Source: DASSKF01 sp035690725 | Lineage (GTDB): Bacteria; Actinomycetota; Actinomycetes; Actinomycetales; Dermatophilaceae | Direction of reading: 5' to 3' | NCBI GenBank assembly: GCA_035690725.1 | Contig: DASSKF010000129.1 | Coordinates: 1-36,514 of the forward strand | Length of the DNA stretch: 36,514 nt | Shown here: piece after piece, positions 25,150 to 31,728 of the stretch | Layout: every line of letters begins with the position of its first letter | Position numbering within the stretch: the first letter of the stretch is position 1 | Program-made: the position numbers and the translations under genes | The notes under the pieces: model-generated | The model's database searches: none | What the model was told of the DNA's origin: nothing | Seen by the model: only the letters and a program-made list of their open reading frames with translations

Positions 25150-26300
25150 CGTCCACACAGGATCCCGGCCCACTGTCGCCAGGCGGGCCCGACGCCGGGG
25201 CGGCCGACGGGGTCCGGCCGGGCGCGACCAACACCCTGCTGGACGTGTCCGGCCTCCGGGTGGGGCAGGCGACCCGCCGCGGGGACGGCTGGCTCACCGG
25301 GACCACCGTCGTGCTGGCGCCCGACGAGGGCGCCGTCGCGGGCGTGGACGTGCGCGGAGGCGGGCCGGGGACGCGCGAGACGGACCTGCTCGACCCGCGC
25401 AACATGGTCGAACGGGTCCACGCCGTGGTGCTGTCCGGCGGGAGCGCCTTCGGGCTCGCCAGCGCCGACGGGGTGATGGAGCGACTCTTCGCGGCGGGCG
25501 TGGGCCTACCGATGGGAGAGTCCGGGGAGGTGGTGCCGATCGTGCCGGCCGCCGTCGTGTTCGACCTCGGCCGGGGCGGTGACTTCGCCTGCCACCCGGA
25601 CCGATCGCTCGGCGCGGAGGCCTACGACGATGCCGTCGGGGGTGGGGGCGACCGACGCGTTGCCCAGGGGGTCGTCGGCGCGGGCACCGGCGCGACAGCC
25701 GGTGGGCTCAAGGGTGGCGTGGGTTCGACCAGCGCCGTGCTGCCGGACGGCTCCACCGTCGCCGCGCTCGCCGTCGTCAACGCGCTGGGGTCGGTCGTCG
25801 ACTCCGCGACCGGCGAGCTCCACTCGGCCCGGTATGCGCTGGCCGGCGAGCTGCCCGCGCTGGTGCCGCCGGACCGCGACGAGGTCGCCGCCCACGCCGA
25901 GGAGGTGTCGGCCCAGCTCGCCGCGCTCGGGCTGCGCCCGGGGACGGCGACGACCATCGGCGTGGTCGCCACGGACGCCACGCTGACCAAGGCGCAGTGC
26001 GCCAAGGTGTCCGGCATCGCGCACGACGGCATGGCCCGCGGGATCCGCCCCGTGCACACGATGTTCGACGGGGACACCGTCTTCACCCTGGCCACCGGTG
26101 CCCGAGCCGCGCCGGACCCGTTCGCCTTCCACCGCCTGCTGGAGGTGGCGGCCGACTGCTTCACCCGCGCCATCGCCCATGCGGTGCTGTCCGCGGAGAC
26201 GGTGGAGACGCCGGCGGGTCGGTGGGTCAGCTACCGCGACGCCTTCCCCTCCGCCTTCCCACCCGCCTTCCCACCGGCCTTCCCACCCACGCCGACCTAG
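25146..26300 (+). CDS. P1 family (DmpA/NylC-like) N-terminal-nucleophile hydrolase
   Basis: 384 residues. Peptidase family S58: LLDVSGLRVGQAT, VDVRGGGPGTRETDLLDP, VLSGGSAFGLASADGVMERL, GGLKGGVGSTS, and the self-cleavage site TATTIGVVATDATL. By comparison with NylC and DmpA, the chain is cut before Thr269, which becomes the nucleophile. DGMARGIRPVHTMFDGDTVFTLATG follows. Members release N-terminal D- or L-amino acids, beta-amino acids or 6-aminohexanoate units from short amides. It is the last gene of the importer operon, so its substrate is probably what is imported. The C-terminus is odd: a Pro-rich AFPP tail coded by a 12-bp tandem repeat, ending at a TAG inside a phased repeat unit. Confidence 0.9.
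   Translation: MTSTQDPGPLSPGGPDAGAADGVRPGATNTLLDVSGLRVGQATRRGDGWLTGTTVVLAPDEGAVAGVDVRGGGPGTRETDLLDPRNMVERVHAVVLSGGSAFGLASADGVMERLFAAGVGLPMGESGEVVPIVPAAVVFDLGRGGDFACHPDRSLGAEAYDDAVGGGGDRRVAQGVVGAGTGATAGGLKGGVGSTSAVLPDGSTVAALAVVNALGSVVDSATGELHSARYALAGELPALVPPDRDEVAAHAEEVSAQLAALGLRPGTATTIGVVATDATLTKAQCAKVSGIAHDGMARGIRPVHTMFDGDTVFTLATGARAAPDPFAFHRLLEVAADCFTRAIAHAVLSAETVETPAGRWVSYRDAFPSAFPPAFPPAFPPTPT
26241..26288 (+). repeat. 12-bp tandem repeat in the 3' end of the P1 hydrolase gene
   Basis: Four tandem units GCCTTCCCACCC (variants ending CTCC and ACCG), coding AFPS-AFPP-AFPP-AFPP. The tail lies beyond the conserved catalytic region, so it is probably an expansion that lengthens the protein. 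It abuts the phased 20-bp array. Confidence 0.85.
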
Positions 26301-26372
26301 GGAGACTCCCGCCGACCTCGGGACTTTGCGGACCGCAAAGTCCCGAGGTCGCGCGCAAAGTCCCGAGGTCGG
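26293..26372. repeat. phased 20-bp repeat array C (two forward, two inverted units)
   Basis: Cores at 26297 (CTAGGGA, degenerate, with the TAG stop of the P1 hydrolase), 26317 (CTCGGGA), then inverted TCCCGAG at 26341 and 26361; spacing 20 within each half. Here both flanking genes run plus strand, so the inverted half does not follow a minus-strand gene. Confidence 0.9.
26314..26350 (+). terminator. perfect 18-bp palindrome, likely terminator
   Basis: GACCTCGGGACTTTGCGG (26314-26331), central A, and its exact reverse complement (26333-26350). A very stable hairpin directly after the importer operon, or an operator before the aldehyde dehydrogenase gene at 26427. No T-tract. Confidence 0.6.
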
Positions 26373-26426
26373 CGAGGGGAGTCCGCCTGATCACGCCGCC
26401 ACGACAGCCGAGAAGAGGGAGCTGAG

Positions 26427-27950
26427 ATGACCACCCGGATCACCACCAGCACCAGCACCGAGCAGGACCTCGAACCGACGCGCGAAGCGGGGCTGTTCGC
26501 GCCTCCGTACCCGGACGGCCTCCCGGTGGGGGACGGCTGGGCGAGCGGCACGGCATACGAGCAGGTGCTGTTCCCCTATGACGGCTCGCTGGTCGCGGTG
26601 GCCCCGGTCGGCGACGTGGACCTCGCGGGTCGCGCGCTCGACGAGGCGCTCGCGGTGCTCGAGCAGGTGGCGAACCTGCCCTCGCACGTCCGCCGGGCTG
26701 CCCTGTTCGCCGCACACGCCGAGATCAGTGCGCGGCGAGAGGAGTTCGAGCAACTGCTCGTGCTCGAGACCGGCAAGCCGCTCGTCGACTGCAAGGTCGA
26801 GGTCGCCCGCACGCTGCTGACCCTGCAGACCGCGGCCGAGGAGGTCGCCCGGCTGCACGGCGAGACCGTGCCGCTGGACCTGCTGCCGAGCGGCGAGGGG
26901 CTGATGGGCTTCTGGACCCGCCGCCCGATCGGCGTGGTGGTCGGGATCGCCGGCTTCAACTACCCGCTGCTGCTGGCGGCGCACAAGATCGCCCCGGCCC
27001 TCGCCGCCGGCTGCCCCGTCGTCGCCAAGCCGGCGCCGCAGACCCCGCTGGCCACGCTCTGGCTGGTGCACCTCGTGCGGGAGGCCCTCGTTGCCGCTGG
27101 CGGGCCGGCCGCCGCCGTCCAGCTGGTGACCGGTGGCGTCGAGGTCGGCGTCCGGCTCACCACCGACCGGCGCATCGGTGCCGTGTCCTTCACCGGCTCG
27201 GCCGAGGTGGGCCACCGGATCGCCCGGGACGCGGCACCCACCAAGGTGCTGCTGGAGCTCGGGTCCAACGCTGCGCTCGTCGTGGCCGAGGACGCCGACC
27301 TCGACGCGGCGGCCGATGCCGTGGTGCGCGGCGGCTACTACGCCTCGGGCCAGGCCTGCATCAGCGTGCAGCGCGTCATCGCGGTGGAGTCGGTGCGCGA
27401 GCGACTCCTCGAGAGGCTGTCGGCGCGGATCGGTCAGGTGGCGACCGGCGACCCCCGGGACGAGCACACCCGGGTCTCGTCGCTCATCGACGCCCGCTCG
27501 ACCGAGCGGGTCCGCGACTGGGTCGGGCAGGCGGTCGGCGCCGGTGCCCGCTGCGTCCACGGCGGAGGCGTGCGGGACCAGGTCCTCGAGCCCACGGTCC
27601 TCACCGACGTGCCCGACGGCGAGAACGCCTGGGACGAGGAGATCTTCGGCCCCGTCGTGGCCGTCCGCTCGGTCGCCGACCTCGACGAGGCGATCGACGC
27701 GGTCAACGCCTCGCGCTACGGCCTGCACGTCAGCGTCTTCACCTCCTCCCTGCAGACGGCGTTCGACGCGATCAACCGGATCGAGGCGGGCGGGGTCGTG
27801 GTCAACGAGGTGCCCGGCTTCCGCTCCGACGTCATGCCGTACGGCGGCGTGAAGGACTCGGGCGCCGGCCGCGAGGGGCCGCGCTTCGCGATCGAGGAGC
27901 TGACCGTGACCCGGATGGCGGTCATCCGGCCGACGACCAGGAAGGACTGA
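26427..27950 (+). CDS. NAD(P)+-dependent aldehyde dehydrogenase
   Basis: 507 residues. Full catalytic set of the superfamily: Asn178 in IAGFNYPLL (WNFP in classical members), Lys201 in VVAKPAPQTP, cofactor loop SFTGSAEVG (254-262), general base Glu277 in LLELGSNAA, and nucleophile Cys311 in ASGQACISVQR. EIFGPVVAVR is present. It oxidises an aldehyde to an acid; FNYP with GQACIS resembles lactaldehyde-, glyceraldehyde-3-phosphate- and sulfo/phosphono-acetaldehyde-type enzymes. RBS GGGAG lies just before ATG 26427. The next gene starts one base after its stop. It would handle an aldehyde made from the cluster's substrate (inference), though the repeat array before it suggests a separate transcript. 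Confidence 0.93.
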   Translation: MTTRITTSTSTEQDLEPTREAGLFAPPYPDGLPVGDGWASGTAYEQVLFPYDGSLVAVAPVGDVDLAGRALDEALAVLEQVANLPSHVRRAALFAAHAEISARREEFEQLLVLETGKPLVDCKVEVARTLLTLQTAAEEVARLHGETVPLDLLPSGEGLMGFWTRRPIGVVVGIAGFNYPLLLAAHKIAPALAAGCPVVAKPAPQTPLATLWLVHLVREALVAAGGPAAAVQLVTGGVEVGVRLTTDRRIGAVSFTGSAEVGHRIARDAAPTKVLLELGSNAALVVAEDADLDAAADAVVRGGYYASGQACISVQRVIAVESVRERLLERLSARIGQVATGDPRDEHTRVSSLIDARSTERVRDWVGQAVGAGARCVHGGGVRDQVLEPTVLTDVPDGENAWDEEIFGPVVAVRSVADLDEAIDAVNASRYGLHVSVFTSSLQTAFDAINRIEAGGVVVNEVPGFRSDVMPYGGVKDSGAGREGPRFAIEELTVTRMAVIRPTTRKD

Positions 27951-27951
27951 C

Positions 27952-28845
27952 GTGGCGAGCGACACCCCGACCAGCGAGCCCGAGACCACCGAGGCCCCCG
28001 CCGACGTGGCGCCGGCGGAGGCGACTGAGCCGCTGGAGCGACCGGACTACAGCCGGCTGTTCCGGCTCGACGGCCGCCGCGCCGTCGTCGTCGGCGCCGG
28101 CAGCGGCATCGGCCGGGAAACGGCGCTGGCCCTCGCGGCCCACGGCGCCGAGGTCGTCTGTGCCGACCGGGACCTCGACGCCGCGCAGGAGACCGCGTCG
28201 CTCGGTGGCGCGGTTGGGTCAGGTGAGGCGTCTGGTCCGGGTGGGCTCACGGCATACCGGCTGGACGTGCTGGACGCCGACGCGGTGGCGCGGGCACCCG
28301 GGGAGCTGGGCGCGGTCGACGTGCTGGTGTTCACGGCGGCCACGAACGTCCGCAAGCGGGTCCTGGACTACACCGTCGAGGAGTTCGAGCGGGTGGTGTC
28401 GCTCAACCTGCGCGCGTCGTTCCAGCTGGTGCGGGCGTTCGGTGCGGGCATGGCCGAGCGCGGCCGCGGCAGCATCATCGGGTTCAGCTCGATCCGGGCG
28501 GTCGCCGTCGAGCCCGGCCAGGGCGTGTATGCGGCCACGAAGGCTGGTCTCGTGCAGCTGCTGCGTGCCGTCGCGGCCGAGCTGGGGCCGTGCGGGGTGC
28601 GGGTCAACGCCGTCGCGCCCGGTGTCGTGGACACCCCCCTGACGGCGCAGATCCGGGCCGTGCCGGAGTGGGCGGAGGCGTACGCGAGCAAGTCCGCACT
28701 GGGGCGCTGGTCGCGCGCGGACGAGCTGGTGGGTGCGGTGGTCTACCTGGCCTCGGACGCCTCGTCGTTCGTCACCGGCAGCCAGCTGTTCGTCGACGGC
28801 GGGTGGACGGCGATCGACGGGCGGTACGACCCCCCGGGGAGCTGA
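27952..28845 (+). CDS. short-chain dehydrogenase/reductase
   Basis: 297 residues from GTG 27952. An acidic Pro/Ala/Glu-rich extension of about 38 residues precedes a classical SDR: cofactor loop VVGAGSGIG (46-54), Asp in CADRDLDA (NAD preference), TAATNVRKRV, catalytic Ser180 (GFSSIRA), Tyr193 and Lys197 (VYAATKAG), VNAVAPGVVDTPL and FVTGSQLFVDGGW. It interconverts an alcohol and a carbonyl. The usual NAG motif is replaced by TAATN. One base separates it from the aldehyde dehydrogenase stop, so the two enzymes probably act in sequence (alcohol to aldehyde/ketone to acid). Confidence 0.93.
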   Translation: MASDTPTSEPETTEAPADVAPAEATEPLERPDYSRLFRLDGRRAVVVGAGSGIGRETALALAAHGAEVVCADRDLDAAQETASLGGAVGSGEASGPGGLTAYRLDVLDADAVARAPGELGAVDVLVFTAATNVRKRVLDYTVEEFERVVSLNLRASFQLVRAFGAGMAERGRGSIIGFSSIRAVAVEPGQGVYAATKAGLVQLLRAVAAELGPCGVRVNAVAPGVVDTPLTAQIRAVPEWAEAYASKSALGRWSRADELVGAVVYLASDASSFVTGSQLFVDGGWTAIDGRYDPPGS

Positions 28846-28855
28846 GCCCACCCGC

Positions 28856-28939
28856 GAACCTCGGGACTTTGCGCACGACCTCGGGAGTCTGTGGGCAACC
28901 TCGGGACTTTGCGCGCGACCTCGGGACTCCGCGCTGCCA
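28856..28939 (+). repeat. phased 20-bp repeat array D (four direct units)
   Basis: CTCGGGA cores at 28860, 28880, 28900 and 28920, exactly 20 bases apart, all in the same orientation (AACCTCGGGACTTTGCGCAC and variants). It fills the gap between the SDR stop (28845) and the next start (28950). With no inverted unit it cannot form the hairpins seen in arrays A, B and C. Confidence 0.93.
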
Positions 28940-28949
28940 TCATGCGGCC

Positions 28950-29225
28950 ATGACGCACTTCCTGCTCGAGTACCGCTACGTGGACCAGGGCGCCCGGATG
29001 GCTGCCCGCGAGGACCACCTCGCCTACATGAACCGCCTCCAGGCGGAGGGCACCGTGGTGCTCGCCGGCCCGCTGACCGACGACTCGGGCGCCGTCGTCA
29101 TCATCGACGCGCCGGACGAGGCGTCCGCCCGGCAGGTCGTCGAGTCCGACCCGTACACCGCCGCCGGCGCGACCACCGGGCACACCCTGCGCGAGTGGAA
29201 GGTCGTCGTCCCCGCCCAGGGCTGA
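28950..29225 (+). CDS. YciI family protein
   Basis: 91 residues. Ferredoxin-like YciI fold: MTHFLLEYRYVD, then R-ED-HLAYMNRLQAEGTVVLAGPLTD with the conserved His of the family, DSGAVVIIDAPDEASARQVVESDPY and W at the end. YciI proteins resemble a dehalogenase active site but their reactions are mostly unknown. The ATG lies 10 bases after the last unit of repeat array D; the ribosome site is weak. It may be translated from its own short transcript, since a hairpin follows its stop. Confidence 0.88.
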   Translation: MTHFLLEYRYVDQGARMAAREDHLAYMNRLQAEGTVVLAGPLTDDSGAVVIIDAPDEASARQVVESDPYTAAGATTGHTLREWKVVVPAQG

Positions 29226-29236
29226 CCTACCCCCAA

Positions 29237-29268
29237 CCGCCGACCTCGGGACTTCCCGAGGTTGGCGG
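29237..29268. terminator. hairpin of repeat type E after the YciI gene
   Basis: CCGCCGACCTCGGG, loop ACTT, CCCGAGGTTGGCGG: a 14-bp stem with a single G-T pair. It is built from one forward and one inverted unit of the same repeat family, fused so that both share the ACTT. It lies 11 bases after the YciI stop. Confidence 0.75.
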
Positions 29269-29335
29269 GAGCCCCCGGGGTGGGGACGGTAGCGTACGGC
29301 GCGGCAGGCGGACGACGGGCAGGGAGGCGGACCGC

Positions 29336-29560
29336 ATGACGGCAGGCGACTGGGTGCTGCTCGTCGTGGCCGTCCTGGTGGTCGTGGCGTTCGGGTGGGT
29401 CGTGCGCACGGTGAACACGCGGATGTTCGACCGGATGGCCCGCCGGTCGGCCGAGGCCCGGGAGCGGCGCCGGGAGGCCCTCGGCCGGGTGCGGGACGAT
29501 TCGACGCGGGCGCCCGGCGCCCCCGACGAGGACGACGGACCGGAGAGCGGCCGCCCATGA
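29336..29560 (+). CDS. small single-span membrane protein
   Basis: 74 residues: one N-terminal membrane helix (WVLLVVAVLVVVAFGWVV), then a highly charged Arg-rich cytoplasmic segment (RMARRSAEARERRREALGR) and an acidic tail. GGAGG lies nine bases before ATG 29336. The stop overlaps the start of the HIT gene (ATGA), so it is cotranslated with it. No family recognised. Confidence 0.7.
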   Translation: MTAGDWVLLVVAVLVVVAFGWVVRTVNTRMFDRMARRSAEARERRREALGRVRDDSTRAPGAPDEDDGPESGRP

Positions 29561-29997
29561 CACCGACGCACACCGGGGAGCGGAGCCGGGACTGCGTGTT
29601 CTGTGCGATCGCGCGGGGCGACACCCCGGCCGACATCGTGCTGGCCTCCGACGACCTGGTGGCATTCCTCGACAAGCGCCCGGTGTTCAAGGGACACACG
29701 CTGCTGGTCCCGCGCGAGCACGTGGTCACCCTCCCGGACCTGCCGCACCACCTGCTGGCGCCGTTCCTCGCCACGGCGCAGCGCCTCGCCCGTGCGGTCG
29801 TCGACGGGCTCGGTGCGCAGGGCTCGTTCATGGCCGTGAACAACGTGGTGAGCCAGTCGATCCCGCACCTGCACCTGCACGTCGTCCCCCGGACCAAGGG
29901 CGACGGGCTGCGTGGCTTCTTCTGGCCGCGCACGAAGTACGCGAGCGCCGCCGAGGCGGCCGACTACGCCGCCCGGCTGCACACCGCCCTCGGCTGA
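29557..29997 (+). CDS. HIT family nucleotide hydrolase/transferase
   Basis: 146 residues. Histidine-triad motif HLHLHVV with His104, His106 and His108, where the middle His forms the nucleotide intermediate. An N-terminal CVFC pair (Cys13, Cys16) probably binds zinc with a downstream His, as in many bacterial Hint-like proteins. GHTLLVPREHVVTLPDL (47-63) is the core strand. Members hydrolyse adenosine phosphoramidates or dinucleoside polyphosphates. The start at 29557 overlaps the small membrane gene by four bases. A 6-bp hairpin follows the stop. Confidence 0.92.
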   Translation: MTPTHTGERSRDCVFCAIARGDTPADIVLASDDLVAFLDKRPVFKGHTLLVPREHVVTLPDLPHHLLAPFLATAQRLARAVVDGLGAQGSFMAVNNVVSQSIPHLHLHVVPRTKGDGLRGFFWPRTKYASAAEAADYAARLHTALG

Positions 29998-30011
29998 GAG
30001 CCGCTGACCCG

Positions 30012-30027
30012 CGCCGGCCCACCGGCG
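30012..30027 (+). terminator. hairpin after the HIT gene
   Basis: CGCCGG, loop CCCA, CCGGCG (6 bp, all G-C), 14 bases after the stop at 29997 and before the next gene at 30069. No T-tract. Confidence 0.4.
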
Positions 30028-30068
30028 TTGACCCGCGTCGCACACAGCGCGGCGGTACGCTCCCGACA

Positions 30069-31178
30069 GTGGACAGCCGCACCGACGCACCGACCGGGGC
30101 CGGCTCGGGAGTGCCCGGTATGCCGGCCAGCGCCGCCGACCGCGTCAACGCCGCCATCCGCAGCCTCGCCCCGGGCTACTTCGCGCTGGTGATGGCGAGC
30201 GGGATCATCTCGATCGGCCTGCAGACCAAGGGGTTCGAGCTGGTCTCCGGAATCTTCCTGCTGGTCTGCGCGGTCGGGTTCGTGCTGCTGTGCGCCCTCA
30301 CCGTGGTCCGCCTGCTGCGCTACCGCGATGCCGTGGTCACCGAGTTCACCGACCCGCGCACGGACTTCGGCTTCTTCACCTTCGTCGCAGGCGCCAACGT
30401 GCTCGGCAGCCGGCTGGCGATGGACGGGCGGTTCACCTGGACGGCGGTGCTGCTCGTCCTGGGCAGCCTCGGCTGGCTGGTGCTCGGCTACGTCGTGCCG
30501 TGGACCGTCGCCATCGGCCGCAAGGAGCGCCCGCTCATCGCGACGGCGAACGGCACCTGGTTCGACTGGGTCGTCTCGAGCCAGTCGGTCGCGATCGCGG
30601 CCACCGCCATGGAGCCGGTGGCCGGCGACTACCGCAGCGGGCTGGCGCTGCTCGCGGTGGTCGCGTGGGCGGTCGGCGTCTTCCTGTATGCCGCAGCCGG
30701 GGTCTTTGTCGCCCTGCGCCTCATGCTCTACCCGGTCGGGCCGCGTGACCTCACCGCCTCCTACTGGGTCGCCATGGGGGCCTGCGCCATCACCGTCGTG
30801 GCGGGGGCGCACATCGCCGGTATGCGCCCCGCCCCGGTCCTGGAGTCCGAGCGGGACCTCATCGCCGGACTGTGGCTGCTCTTCTGGGCGTTCGCCACCT
30901 GGCTGATCCCGGCCCTCGTCGCCGCGGGGTGGTGGCGGCACGTCGTGCGCAAGGTGCCGCTGACCTACGACGCCGGACTGTGGGGCATGGTCTTCCCAGT
31001 CGGGATGTACGGCGTCGCCTGCCTGTCCATCGGCTCCGCCGACCGCCTCCCGATCGTCGAGCGGGTGGGCAGCGGCGAGCTGTGGTTCGCCGTCCTCGTG
31101 TGGTCGCTCGTGTTCGTCGCGATGGCGGTGCACTTCGTGCGCACCGTCGTCCTCGGCCCGCGACGGCCGGCCCACTGA
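30069..31178 (+). CDS. TehA/SLAC1-type (TDT family) transporter
   Basis: 369 residues from GTG 30069, about ten membrane helices. The first helix region reads LAPGYFALVMASGIISIGLQ, the characteristic TDT start (PGYFA.VMATGI in tellurite-resistance/dicarboxylate transporters and SLAC1-like anion channels). WWRHVVRK and MVFPVGMYGVA near the C-terminus are also usual. Members move C4-dicarboxylates, sulfite, or chloride/nitrate; the exact anion cannot be told. It follows the HIT gene by 71 bases with a hairpin between, so it probably has its own promoter. Confidence 0.88.
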   Translation: MDSRTDAPTGAGSGVPGMPASAADRVNAAIRSLAPGYFALVMASGIISIGLQTKGFELVSGIFLLVCAVGFVLLCALTVVRLLRYRDAVVTEFTDPRTDFGFFTFVAGANVLGSRLAMDGRFTWTAVLLVLGSLGWLVLGYVVPWTVAIGRKERPLIATANGTWFDWVVSSQSVAIAATAMEPVAGDYRSGLALLAVVAWAVGVFLYAAAGVFVALRLMLYPVGPRDLTASYWVAMGACAITVVAGAHIAGMRPAPVLESERDLIAGLWLLFWAFATWLIPALVAAGWWRHVVRKVPLTYDAGLWGMVFPVGMYGVACLSIGSADRLPIVERVGSGELWFAVLVWSLVFVAMAVHFVRTVVLGPRRPAH

Positions 31179-31241
31179 GCCACGAAAGTGCTCCTGTGGA
31201 CAACCGGTCCCGCGGGTCCGACCGGCGCCATGATCGGTGAC

Positions 31242-31691
31242 ATGAGCGCCGACCTGCCTCCCGACTGGCCCTTCCGGCCGCTGTCCGACGACGCCGTCGC
31301 CACCGCGGTCCTCGACATGGTCGTGCACCCCAGGCACAGGGTTGGCGGTGCCGTCACCGTGGTGCTGTGCGACCCGGACGACCGGCTGGTGCAGCCCGCG
31401 CTGACCAACGAAGCCGCGCCGGGGTGCGCCACCATCGACGAACGAGCCGACCTCCTGGGGCCCGTCGTCGCGGCCTTGGCGCAGATGTGCGGCGGGGAGC
31501 GGTTCGGCGACCGGCAGGGGGGACTGCTCATGGCACTCAGCCGTGGCGACGGGCTGAGCATCACCCCGGGCGACCTGGCCTGGCAGCGGGCGCTGCACGT
31601 GCTGGCGGACGGACGCTGCCGGGTCCTCGGCGTGCACCTGTTCACCCGCCACGGCTCGCGCCGGCTGCCCCCGCTGGCCCGCGCCGCCTGA
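31242..31691 (+). CDS. hypothetical protein (149 residues)
   Basis: Soluble, no signal peptide and no motif that I recognise. It begins MSADLPPDWPFRPLSDDAVATAVLDMVV and contains HRVGGAVTVVLCDPDDRLVQP and a C-terminal HVLADGRCRVLGVHLFTRHGSRRLPPL. The alternating hydrophobic and polar strands suggest a compact alpha/beta domain. Start uncertain: ATG 31242 has GGTGA three bases upstream; ATG 31230 and 31188 are in frame. A short hairpin (GGGGACG and CGTCCCC arms, about 31694-31710) follows the stop. Confidence 0.65.
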   Translation: MSADLPPDWPFRPLSDDAVATAVLDMVVHPRHRVGGAVTVVLCDPDDRLVQPALTNEAAPGCATIDERADLLGPVVAALAQMCGGERFGDRQGGLLMALSRGDGLSITPGDLAWQRALHVLADGRCRVLGVHLFTRHGSRRLPPLARAA

Positions 31692-31728
31692 AGGGGGACG
31701 TCGTCCCCGGGGGGGGAGGATGGGCGGC

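Noticed and set aside
17033..26300. Firm assignment as a nylon-oligomer (nylA/nylC) pathway
   Set aside because: Only family-level likeness for the amidase and P1 protein. No NylB-type beta-lactamase or aminotransferase is present, and both families have many other substrates.
28856..28939. CRISPR array
   Set aside because: The repeated block takes up most of each 20-bp unit, leaving no room for unique spacers, and no cas genes are present.
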